From: Candidatus Enterococcus moelleringii | Lineage (GTDB): Bacteria > Bacillota > Bacilli > Lactobacillales > Enterococcaceae | NCBI RefSeq assembly: GCF_017377575.1 | Contig: NZ_JAFREM010000015.1 | Span: 62,001 to 126,000, forward strand | Direction of reading: 5' to 3' | DNA length: 64,000 bases | In this document: positions 55,946 through 63,288 of the stretch, one piece after another | Layout: each line of letters opens with the position of its first letter | How positions within the stretch are numbered: position 1 is the stretch's first letter | Translations under genes and position numbers: made by a program | The notes under the pieces: generated by a model | Told to the model about the DNA's origin: nothing | The model's input: the letters and a program-made list of their open reading frames with translations, nothing else | Databases searched by the model: none

Positions 55946-56100
55946 TAAAGCGTTTTCAAAAATACTTTTCCCCGTACCTTACTCTCCCTTTTTTTACTTT
56001 TTGTTTAGTGAACGCTTACATAATTATGTAAACCTCGTAATGGGAAAAATCTCCCATATCACCCTTCAAATCCCTTCTTATTTTCAGTTCCTTAAACCTA

Positions 56101-56113
56101 TGCGCCGTCAAAA
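56101..56113 (+). repeat. 13-base direct repeat, right copy (possible attachment core)
   Basis: This is identical to 54810-54822. TGGTCACA-like sequence follows, similar in style to recombinase arm sites; this last point is only suggestive. Confidence 0.5.
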
Positions 56114-56145
56114 ATGGTCACAGTCGCAAAAAAATCCAGTCTTAT

Positions 56146-56176
56146 CAAGGATTTTCAGCCCCTCCTTGGTTTTTTT
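56146..56176 (+). terminator. Intrinsic terminator after the recombinase
   Basis: CAAGGA and TCCTTG form a short stem around an 11-base loop and seven T residues follow. Confidence 0.65.
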
Positions 56177-56260
56177 CATACCAAGATGCGGGTAAAGGAA
56201 ATCTGCCGATTCATTTTACTATTTTATTATAAATGAGCGTTATTTAAAAGCTTTGAACGC

Positions 56261-56291
56261 CTGGCGGTCGGATGGGGGATCCGGCTGCCAG
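56261..56291 (+). ncRNA. GC-rich leader hairpin of the wall-protein gene
   Basis: CTGGCGGTCGGAT pairs with ATCCGGCTGCCAG over 13 positions, two of them G-U, around a GGGGG loop. A second CTGCCAG at 56326-56332 could compete for the same left arm. The structure lies about 185 bases before the start codon. Confidence 0.45.
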
Positions 56292-56475
56292 ATCGAGGTC
56301 TGCTAGATAACATTCGCGGTTCCCACTGCCAGCGGATTGTTTATAAATCTAAATACAAAATGAAAGGGTCTGATTAATGAAGGAACTGTTGGCACCAAAA
56401 ATGGGGGAAGTTAGCGGTCTTCGCTAAAGATTTTAGAAGCATCAAAGTATCATCGAAAAAAAAGGAGAGAAATAA

Positions 56476-58554
56476 TTGAAAAAGACAAAATTGATTAGTT
56501 CACTAGTAGTATCAGCAACATTGGGTTCAGTAGCAGCAGCGCCAGTAGTAAGCCAGGCAGCAGAAGCTACAAACAACACAGAAACAACACAAAAAACATT
56601 TGACGAAACAAAATTCGTTGAATTAGAAGCAGCAGCTAAAACAAGACTTGAAAATGCTAAAACAGCTTTATCTCAAGCCCAAGAAGCTTTAGCCAAATTA
56701 GAAGCTGAAACACCTGCACAATTAGAAGCAGGCAAACAAGCAATCGAAGACAAAAAAGCTGAAATGCCAGCTCTTCAAGAAGCATTGGAAGCAGCACAAG
56801 CTGCAGTAGCAGTCGAAGAAGAAAAAATGGCTGATGCTCAACAAAAATACGATGATCTTGTAGCAATGGCTCAAAACGAAATCGCTAACGCGCAAGCATT
56901 AATCGACGAAAAACAAGTTTTAGCTGACGAAGCTCAAGAAGCAGTAGATGCAGCACAAGTTGTACTTGACGAAGCAATTGCTGACTGGAATGCTGAACAA
57001 GCAGCTCAACAACCTGAAATTGATGCAGCTAACCAAGCAGTGGCTGATGCTGCTGCGAAAGTTGAAGCAGCACAAGCAGCTTTTGACGCTTCAGAAGCTG
57101 ACTTACAAGCTAAAAACATTGCACTTGAAGAAACAATTGCATTGATTGTCAGCCAACCTGGCGTAATCGATCAAGCGAATGCTGACAAAATTGCAGCACA
57201 AACAGCAGTTGAAGATGCTGAAATCGCTGTAGGCGATGCACAGTTTAATCTTACTGTTGCACAAGATGCAGTACCTGAAGCACAAGTTGCTTACGATGTT
57301 GCAGTTTCAGAATTGCAAGCAGTAGCTCCATTCTACGATGAACAAGTTGCTATCATCGACAGCCAAATCGCTACACTAGCGCTAGTTATTCAGCAAAATC
57401 CTGATAATCAGGAAGTAATCGATGCTGCATACGCTGAAATGCAAAGTCTGCAAGGTACTAAATCTACTCTTGTAAACGAAAGAATTAGCTATGAAGATGC
57501 TGTAACTAATGCAGAAGCTGCTTTAGCTGCCGCTAACGATGCGGTTGTTGCTGCTCAAGCTAACATTGATGCAACAGAAGCTGCATACCAAAATGCACTT
57601 GTAGCTCAAGAAGAAACAAATGCTGCTGCTGATGCAGCAATTGCTGAAGCGCAAGCGATTATTCAACAAACAAATCAATTGATGGCTGCTGCTGAACAAG
57701 CTGTTCAAGAAGCAAACTTAGCTCAAGAAGCTGCATTAGCTGACTTGCAAGGTGCTCAAATTGATTTGGACGAAGTAACTGTTCAAGCAGAAGCAGTAAT
57801 TGCTGAAGCACAAGCTGCTATCGATGCTAAATTACCAGCAATCGACGAAGCTGAATTGGCATTACAAGAAGCAAACGTAGCTTTAGAAGCTGCGCAAGCA
57901 GAACTTGATACTGTTATCGCAGAACAACAACCAGTAATCGATTTCGCAAATGAAACAATTGCTGAAGGCGATGCTGAATTACAAGTTCAAAAAGACGCAT
58001 TAGCTGCTGCTGAAGCTGCTGAAGCTGAAGCACAAGCTGCTGTTGATACTTTGAAAGCTGAAATCGCAGCTGCGAAACAAGCATACGAAGATTTAGTTAA
58101 ATCAATAACTGCAGCAATTACTAACGCTGAAAACGATGTGAAAGCTGCTGAAGCTGCTGTTAAAGCTGCTGAAGATCGCTTAGCAGGTTTACGCGCTGGT
58201 GCTGCTGATGCTAAAGCTGGTAAAGACAAAGCTGACGTATCTGGCGAAAGCGAAAGCTACCAGTTAGGTTACGCTGACGGCTACGCTTCAATCGTTACTC
58301 CTGAAAAAGTGGATGTAGTTGAAGCAGAAAAAGAAGCAGACAAAGTTGCTGACAAAGCAGTTGATAAAGTAGCAGACAAAGCTGTTGTTAAAACTACTAC
58401 TACAGCTAAAGTAACTCCAACAACTACTAGCGGAACTACTGAAAAACAATTCCCGCAAACTGGTTCAGCGGATACTTTAGCAGCTTCATTAATCGGTTTA
58501 GGTTTAGTTTCTGCCTCCGGTGCTGCAATCCTACGCAAAAAATACCGCGTATAA
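56476..58554 (+). CDS. Coiled-coil wall-anchored surface protein (FPQTG sorting signal)
   Basis: This 692-residue protein has a signal peptide (residues 1-28, ending SQAAEA) and a long alanine-, glutamate- and glutamine-rich helical region (about 35-590). The heptad pattern indicates a rod-like coiled coil. A YQLGYADGYAS motif follows near residue 595, then a Lys/Val/Thr linker. The sorting signal is FPQTG at 659-663 plus a hydrophobic helix and RKKYRV, so a sortase should attach it to the wall. The TTG start has AAAGGAGAG upstream. Codon use is strongly biased (GCT/GCA, GAA, CAA), as in highly expressed genes. The role is unknown; adhesin or spacer are options. Confidence 0.85.
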   Translation: MKKTKLISSLVVSATLGSVAAAPVVSQAAEATNNTETTQKTFDETKFVELEAAAKTRLENAKTALSQAQEALAKLEAETPAQLEAGKQAIEDKKAEMPALQEALEAAQAAVAVEEEKMADAQQKYDDLVAMAQNEIANAQALIDEKQVLADEAQEAVDAAQVVLDEAIADWNAEQAAQQPEIDAANQAVADAAAKVEAAQAAFDASEADLQAKNIALEETIALIVSQPGVIDQANADKIAAQTAVEDAEIAVGDAQFNLTVAQDAVPEAQVAYDVAVSELQAVAPFYDEQVAIIDSQIATLALVIQQNPDNQEVIDAAYAEMQSLQGTKSTLVNERISYEDAVTNAEAALAAANDAVVAAQANIDATEAAYQNALVAQEETNAAADAAIAEAQAIIQQTNQLMAAAEQAVQEANLAQEAALADLQGAQIDLDEVTVQAEAVIAEAQAAIDAKLPAIDEAELALQEANVALEAAQAELDTVIAEQQPVIDFANETIAEGDAELQVQKDALAAAEAAEAEAQAAVDTLKAEIAAAKQAYEDLVKSITAAITNAENDVKAAEAAVKAAEDRLAGLRAGAADAKAGKDKADVSGESESYQLGYADGYASIVTPEKVDVVEAEKEADKVADKAVDKVADKAVVKTTTTAKVTPTTTSGTTEKQFPQTGSADTLAASLIGLGLVSASGAAILRKKYRV

Positions 58555-58565
58555 TTTTTAAAACA

Positions 58566-58606
58566 AAGAAACGCACTGAAAGAGTGTCTTTTAGTGCGTT
58601 TCTTCT
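58566..58606 (+). terminator. Terminator after the wall-protein gene
   Basis: AAGAAACGCACT and AGTGCGTTTCTT form a perfect 12-pair stem; the T-tract is short. Confidence 0.75.
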
Positions 58607-58633
58607 ATACATAGTAAAGAAAGGATGCTTTTT

Positions 58634-59083
58634 ATGTCTTCATTAGAAATTCAATTGGCCGATGGCGAAGTATTCACAATGAGCGGCGGTAAACTAAAGA
58701 AGCGACCGGCGATTACTGCTGCCAAGAAAACTTTAGATAAAACCCTGATCCAATCGAAAATCGAAGCCCTCGACTTTTCCAATGAAATGACGAAAAATGC
58801 CTATCTCTACCGCTTAAACGAATGCAAAACCGAAAGTGAGCTGAAGGATTTAGTCGATGTCATCTCGGTGGGGGAAGAGCAGCTCTATTCCATCCAAAGC
58901 GGACTTTTCCAGCTGTTAGAGAAATACATTTTACGTATCCAAGATATGCATTTCCTGTCCCTTACACGGAAAAAGGATCTGATCGAAGCCCTGATCGAAT
59001 GCGAATTGCAGGATGAAATGGAAGAGCTGTATTTAAAGGCAGTAGTGGAAGAAGAAGTGCTTAAGATATCCAGTGAGCTTTAG
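58634..59083 (+). CDS. Unknown helical cytosolic protein
   Basis: This 149-residue protein has no signal peptide and is predicted all-helical. The segment around residues 35-80 (SKIEALDFSNEMTKNAYLYR and KTESELKDLVDVI) has the spacing of a three-helix GA-like or FIVAR module, though such modules are usually extracellular. The rest is acidic and leucine-rich. The ATG at 58634 has GAAAGG ten bases before it. It has no clear partner; it lies between the wall protein and the licT operon. Confidence 0.5.
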   Translation: MSSLEIQLADGEVFTMSGGKLKKRPAITAAKKTLDKTLIQSKIEALDFSNEMTKNAYLYRLNECKTESELKDLVDVISVGEEQLYSIQSGLFQLLEKYILRIQDMHFLSLTRKKDLIEALIECELQDEMEELYLKAVVEEEVLKISSEL

Positions 59084-59112
59084 TGGGAAGCTGGCTTACT
59101 TATATTTGTGAA

Positions 59113-59140
59113 AGTCAACTTGTTGAGAGTTGGCTTTTTT
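59113..59140 (+). terminator. Short intrinsic terminator
   Basis: GTCAAC and GTTGGC form a six-pair stem (one G-U) followed by six T residues. Confidence 0.65.
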
Positions 59141-59260
59141 AAGTTTGCTTAGTTGAGAGGGAACTTTTCAATGGTTGGAAATACGAGCTGGTCAAAATTG
59201 ATTAGTAAGGAATATGTATTTCTGGATCAAAGTGAAAACCCGAATTGAGCTTGTGTCATC

Positions 59261-59288
59261 TTGACAAAAAATAAATAAACGTTACTAT
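59261..59288 (+). promoter_or_regulatory. Promoter of the antiterminator gene
   Basis: TTGACA and TACTAT are 16 bases apart, 38 bases before the start codon. No antiterminator site lies between promoter and gene, so the regulator itself is likely made constitutively. Confidence 0.65.
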
Positions 59289-59325
59289 GAATGGTGAAAG
59301 CGCGACCGGGGGATGGTGATGTCAG

Positions 59326-60156
59326 GTGCTTAGAATAAAAAAGATTTTCAACAACAATGTAGTGTTGGTAATTGATTCTAAAGGCTTAGAGCGTATCTTG
59401 ATTGGAAAAGGAATTGCTTTTCAGAAAAGAGTTGGCGAGACAGTCCAGAAGGATAAGATTGAAAAGACCTTTGTGGTGGACTCGCCTAATGTAGCTGACC
59501 GCTTTGTGCAGCTGATTGAAGAAGTGCCGGTTAATCGCCTTGAGATGGTGACCTTGATCATTAAGAATGCTGAAGTCCAGCTGAAAAAGAATTTTGATGG
59601 GAACACATATATTGGTTTAGCCGACCATATTAATTATGCAGTGAATCGGTTTAGAAAAGGTGAAACGATTCGCAATGCTCTGCTGTTAGAAATTAAGAAA
59701 TTTTATCCTAAGGAGTATGCTGCTGGTTTACAGGCGTTGGAAACAATCGCTTATTATGAAGGCATTGAGTTGAACGAAGATGAAGTAGGATTTATTGCGT
59801 TGCATTTTATTAATGGCGGCTTAGGCAATGATACGACCCAGACCTTATTAACAGCTGAGATGCTGCAAAAAATTGTGCTGATTGTAGAGGATTGTTTAGG
59901 CATTGAGTTGGATGTCGATTCGTTAAATTATGTTCGTTTCGTTACCCACTTGAAATTCTTTATCCAACGTGTCATAATTAATGAACCGAGACGTGAAGCT
60001 GTACCGGAAATGTTTGACCAAGTGGTGCAGTTTTATCCAAAGGCAACTGAAAGTGTCGGTATCATCAAGAACTATCTACAGGACAAATTACATTGTCAGA
60101 TCTACCCGGAGGAAGAAATGTATTTAATTCTACATGTCCAACGGCTAATTAAATAA
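59326..60156 (+). CDS. licT: LicT/BglG-type transcription antiterminator
   Basis: This 276-residue RNA-binding antiterminator starts with a CAT domain (residues 1-55, IKKIFNNNVVLVIDSKG and GKGIAFQKRVGE). Two PRD domains with conserved histidines follow (about 65-170 and 175-276, including LADHINYAV and FVTHLKFFIQRV). The start is a GTG in line with the family N-terminus. When its sugar is present, it binds the RAT hairpin at 60158 and prevents the downstream terminator. It controls the EIIBCA and hydrolase genes. Named by family; the sugar is unknown. Confidence 0.88.
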   Translation: MLRIKKIFNNNVVLVIDSKGLERILIGKGIAFQKRVGETVQKDKIEKTFVVDSPNVADRFVQLIEEVPVNRLEMVTLIIKNAEVQLKKNFDGNTYIGLADHINYAVNRFRKGETIRNALLLEIKKFYPKEYAAGLQALETIAYYEGIELNEDEVGFIALHFINGGLGNDTTQTLLTAEMLQKIVLIVEDCLGIELDVDSLNYVRFVTHLKFFIQRVIINEPRREAVPEMFDQVVQFYPKATESVGIIKNYLQDKLHCQIYPEEEMYLILHVQRLIK

Positions 60157-60157
60157 A

Positions 60158-60236
60158 CGGGATTGTAACTGATTATGCAGGCAACACCCAAACAGGAGAT
60201 GTTCAGCGTCTCTTGTTTGAGTGTTGCCTTTTTTAT
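60158..60236 (+). promoter_or_regulatory. RAT antiterminator overlapping an intrinsic terminator
   Basis: GGGATTGTAACTGATTATGC, continued by AGGCAACACC, fits the ribonucleic antiterminator consensus of LicT/SacT systems. Its 3' side overlaps the left arm of a long terminator (GGCAACAC... with ...GTGTTGCC and a T-run). This is the classical arrangement: protein bound to RAT stops the terminator from forming. Confidence 0.85.
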
Positions 60237-60264
60237 ATTTCAAAATAAGAAAGGAAGAGGCAGC

Positions 60265-62190
60265 ATGGAAAAGTATCAAGCACTTGTAGAGTTCATTTTG
60301 AAAAATGTGGGAGGCAAGGACAATGTTTTAAGTGTCACTCACTGTATGACAAGACTAAGATTCACCTTAAAGGATGACTCCTTGGTTCAAAAAGAGGAGG
60401 TTGTTAAATCACCAGATGTAATGAGTGCCCAGTTTGCCAGCGGGCGTTTTCAAGTTGTAGTCGGAACGCAAGTTGCAGAAGTTTTTCAGGTGGTTCAAGA
60501 AAATTTAAACGGCAAAGCAGTTGCAGCGGTGGAAGAGAAGAAGGGGATAGTTAGTACTTTAGTGGATACAATTACTAAAGTGATTACGCCGGTTCTGGGT
60601 ATTTTGACCGCTTCTGGTTTGCTGCAGGGAATTTTAGCGCTGCTTACAGCAACAAATGTTTTGTCAGTAACCGATGGCGCCTACATTATTTTACATGCGA
60701 TGGGTCAAGCTGTTTTCTACTTTTTGCCAGTGACGTTGGGATATACCAGTGCGAAAGCATTTAAAATGAATCCTTTTGTCGGGATGATGCTAGGAGCTAC
60801 CTTGGTTATTCCGGAATTAATGACTGGACTGACCAGTGGAGATGCTTTGTACACATTATTTGAAGGTTCGTTGTTCCAAACGCCGGTTTATAACACATTC
60901 TTTGGTATACCGATCCTGTTTCCAGCAAACGGTTATCAGTACACGGTTATTCCGATTATCTTTATCGTATATGTTGGTTCCAAGGTAGAAAAATGGTTGA
61001 AGAAGGTTGTACCTGCAGTGATTGCTCACAACGTCAATTCTTTTCTAACGATTTTGATTACTGTTCCTTTGGCTATTTTGATTGTTGGTCCGGTAACTAA
61101 CGTATTGAGTTCATTGATCAGTGCCGGTGTTTCTGGGCTTTATGCGATTTCGCCAATAGCAACTTCATTGTTAGTTGCTCTATTGTATCAGCCGTTAGTT
61201 ATCTTCGGATTGCACTGGCCGATTTCTGCGATTGGGATTACGAATCTGGCCCAGTCAGGTGTTGACTACATTTTCCCGATGTCATTCACAGCAAATTTTG
61301 CACAAACCGCTGTCGTTTTAGCTGTTTTCTTACGGACACGTTCAAAAGATCAGAAAGCTTTGGCGATTCCAGCGATGGTGTCTGGACTGTTCTGTATTAT
61401 TGAGCCAGCTATTTACGGCTTTAGCTTACCAGTGAAGAAACGTTTTGCATTTTCAATGATCGGTGGAGCTGTGGGCTCCTTGATTTTAGCTTTTTCTGCT
61501 ACGAAAATGTATGCAATGTCCTTTGGTATTTTAGGCTTCGCGGCGTTTATTAATCCTGAATCAGGTAGTATGAACGGGGTAATTATGGCAATTGTCGCAA
61601 CGGTTGCAACTTCAGTAGTAGCCTTTGTTTTGACCTACACCACCTTTAAAGCAGAGGACGATGTGAAAGATGCTGAAGAAAAGGAATTGGTGAAAACGGA
61701 AGTAATCGTTTCTCCTTTAGCTGGACAATTAAAACCGATTGAAAGCTCAACTGACGCAACATTTTCTTCGAAAGCACTAGGAAATGGCATTTTGATTGTT
61801 CCTGAAAGCGGAGAAGTTGTCTCCCCGGTAAACGGAACAGTGGAGACCGTCTTTCCTAGTGGTCATGCGATTGGGATTGTCAGCGATACAGGGATTGAGC
61901 TTTTGATTCACATTGGGATTGATACCGTTGAATTAGAAGGTGAAGGGTTTACGCCGTTGGTGAAAAAAGGCCAAACAGTGGCTCAAGGAGAAAAAATTCT
62001 AGAAGTCGATTTGGAAAAAGTAAAAGAAGCTGGTTATTCCACTGAATCCTTAGTAACGGTAACCAATACAGATCAATTTTTAGATGTCATTAGTGAACAG
62101 GAAGGAAGAATTAAAGCTGGCGAGAAAATTTTGACAGTGATTCCCTTCAACAATCAAACAGAATTAACTACTTTAGCGGAGGTCAATTAA
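60265..62190 (+). CDS. PTS EIIBCA permease, beta-glucoside family
   Basis: This 641-residue permease carries all three domains: IIB with phospho-Cys27 (SVTHCMTRLRF), IIC with about ten helices (about 95-450), and IIA at the end with His549 (LLIHIGIDTVELEGEGF). The domain order B-C-A is that of BglF/BglP. AAGGAAG before the ATG at 60265 fixes the start; the longer frame begins inside the RAT. It imports and phosphorylates a glucoside-like sugar. No 6-phospho-glucosidase is encoded next to it; an ADP-ribosylglycohydrolase-like protein takes that place. Confidence 0.93.
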   Translation: MEKYQALVEFILKNVGGKDNVLSVTHCMTRLRFTLKDDSLVQKEEVVKSPDVMSAQFASGRFQVVVGTQVAEVFQVVQENLNGKAVAAVEEKKGIVSTLVDTITKVITPVLGILTASGLLQGILALLTATNVLSVTDGAYIILHAMGQAVFYFLPVTLGYTSAKAFKMNPFVGMMLGATLVIPELMTGLTSGDALYTLFEGSLFQTPVYNTFFGIPILFPANGYQYTVIPIIFIVYVGSKVEKWLKKVVPAVIAHNVNSFLTILITVPLAILIVGPVTNVLSSLISAGVSGLYAISPIATSLLVALLYQPLVIFGLHWPISAIGITNLAQSGVDYIFPMSFTANFAQTAVVLAVFLRTRSKDQKALAIPAMVSGLFCIIEPAIYGFSLPVKKRFAFSMIGGAVGSLILAFSATKMYAMSFGILGFAAFINPESGSMNGVIMAIVATVATSVVAFVLTYTTFKAEDDVKDAEEKELVKTEVIVSPLAGQLKPIESSTDATFSSKALGNGILIVPESGEVVSPVNGTVETVFPSGHAIGIVSDTGIELLIHIGIDTVELEGEGFTPLVKKGQTVAQGEKILEVDLEKVKEAGYSTESLVTVTNTDQFLDVISEQEGRIKAGEKILTVIPFNNQTELTTLAEVN

Positions 62191-63174
62191 ATGAGAGAAA
62201 AAATCTGGGGAGTTTTAGCTGGCGGAGCATTAGGTGATGCTCTAGGAATGCCGACAGAATGCTGGACACAAGAAAAAATCCGCCAGCAATTTCCAAATGG
62301 TGTGACTGAATTAGTCGCTTCAAATGAAAATGATGTCTTCGGACGTAAATTAGCGGCAGGAGCGATTACCGATGATACCCTTAATGTATTGATGATTCTA
62401 TCCATGATCAAAAAAAATCAAGGAAGAATTCGGGTAGCTGATTATGTAGCAGAATTAAGAGACTGGAATGAAAATTCTGGAGTTTCAGCCTTTGTCTCTG
62501 GTCCATCGACACTAAAAGCGCTAGATAAAATTGCTCAAGGTGTGCCGATCGAAGAAACCGGTGTAACAGGAACAACCAATGGTGCATCAATGAAGATTGC
62601 GCCTATTGGCTTGATTAGTGATTATCGGAATCTTCCTGAATTAGTAAAAAACGTTGCCGAAATTTGCCTGCCAACTCACAATACCAAAATTGCCATCGCT
62701 GGAGCTAGCGCGATAGCAGCGGCGGTCAGCTATAGCGTTCGCGGCGGACAATCAATTGAAGAGATTTGGCAGCTGGCTTTTGCAGCAATTGATGCAGCAA
62801 AAGACTACGGACATGATTTTCCCGCAGCTTCTTTAACTTTTCGAATGAATCAAGCACGAAAAATTCTGCAGGAAGACACGGATGAGCAAATTATCTTACA
62901 GCGCCTGTATGAAGAAATCGGCACGGGTATGGAATCCATCGAAACCATTCCCAGCTCCTTTGCCGTAGTAGAATTAGCTCAAGGCGATCCGCTGAAAGCA
63001 GCACAATTAAGTGCATCAATTGGTTGGGATACTGATACAATTGGTGCTATCAGTGCCGCAATTTGCGGCGGGATGAATCCCACTTTACCAAAGGAAATGA
63101 TCCAACAGATCGAAGAAGTGAATCAGCTGGATTTTGAGCAATTAACCGATGATATCTTGCCATTTGTTGGATAA
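62191..63174 (+). CDS. ADP-ribosylglycohydrolase-family protein
   Basis: This 327-residue protein is of the ARH/DraG fold. The start has GALGDALGMPTE (residues 13-23). The metal-binding residues are seen as Thr60-Asp61-Asp62 (AITDDTLN) and Asp280-Thr281-Asp282-Thr283 (GWDTDTIG). NGASMKIAPIG and PTHNTKIA complete the pattern. The binuclear magnesium site therefore looks intact. The ATG touches the stop of the EIIBCA gene (TAAATG), so the two proteins are made together. The role may be hydrolysis of an N- or O-glycosidic bond in the imported phospho-sugar instead of protein de-ADP-ribosylation; this is inference. Confidence 0.85.
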   Translation: MREKIWGVLAGGALGDALGMPTECWTQEKIRQQFPNGVTELVASNENDVFGRKLAAGAITDDTLNVLMILSMIKKNQGRIRVADYVAELRDWNENSGVSAFVSGPSTLKALDKIAQGVPIEETGVTGTTNGASMKIAPIGLISDYRNLPELVKNVAEICLPTHNTKIAIAGASAIAAAVSYSVRGGQSIEEIWQLAFAAIDAAKDYGHDFPAASLTFRMNQARKILQEDTDEQIILQRLYEEIGTGMESIETIPSSFAVVELAQGDPLKAAQLSASIGWDTDTIGAISAAICGGMNPTLPKEMIQQIEEVNQLDFEQLTDDILPFVG

Positions 63175-63225
63175 ATAGATTTTCATATTGTCTTGCGAAC
63201 TACTGAAGGAATGTAGTTTGATCAG

Positions 63226-63265
63226 GTCGATAAGCACAAACCTTACGTGCTTATCGACTTTTTTA
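63226..63265 (+). terminator. Intrinsic terminator of the licT operon
   Basis: GTCGATAAGCAC and GTGCTTATCGAC form a perfect 12-pair stem followed by six T residues. Confidence 0.9.
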
Positions 63266-63288
63266 TACACCGAAAAACCAAAAGCCGC

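Larger units (their letters stand above)
55946..56475. other. Structured gap between recombinase and wall-protein gene
   Basis: These 530 bases hold no clear gene. They contain the perfect palindrome TTACATAATTATGTAA (56016-56031), the right copy of the 13-base repeat, a terminator at 56146-56176, and a GC-rich hairpin at 56261-56291 within the probable leader of the wall-protein gene. Confidence 0.6.

Noticed and set aside
57987-58229. Long open frames antisense to the coiled-coil wall-protein gene
   Set aside because: They arise from the biased GCT/GAA/CAA codon pattern; no binding sites or protein-like order.
54839-58554. Prophage region
   Set aside because: Only the recombinase is present; no repressor, replication, packaging or tail genes were found nearby.
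59267-59290. cre-like site at the licT promoter
   Set aside because: Too many mismatches to the consensus around the AACG core.
60175-60264. N-terminal extension of EIIBCA
   Set aside because: It lies in the RAT/terminator hairpin and lacks a ribosome binding site; the family N-terminus starts at 60265.
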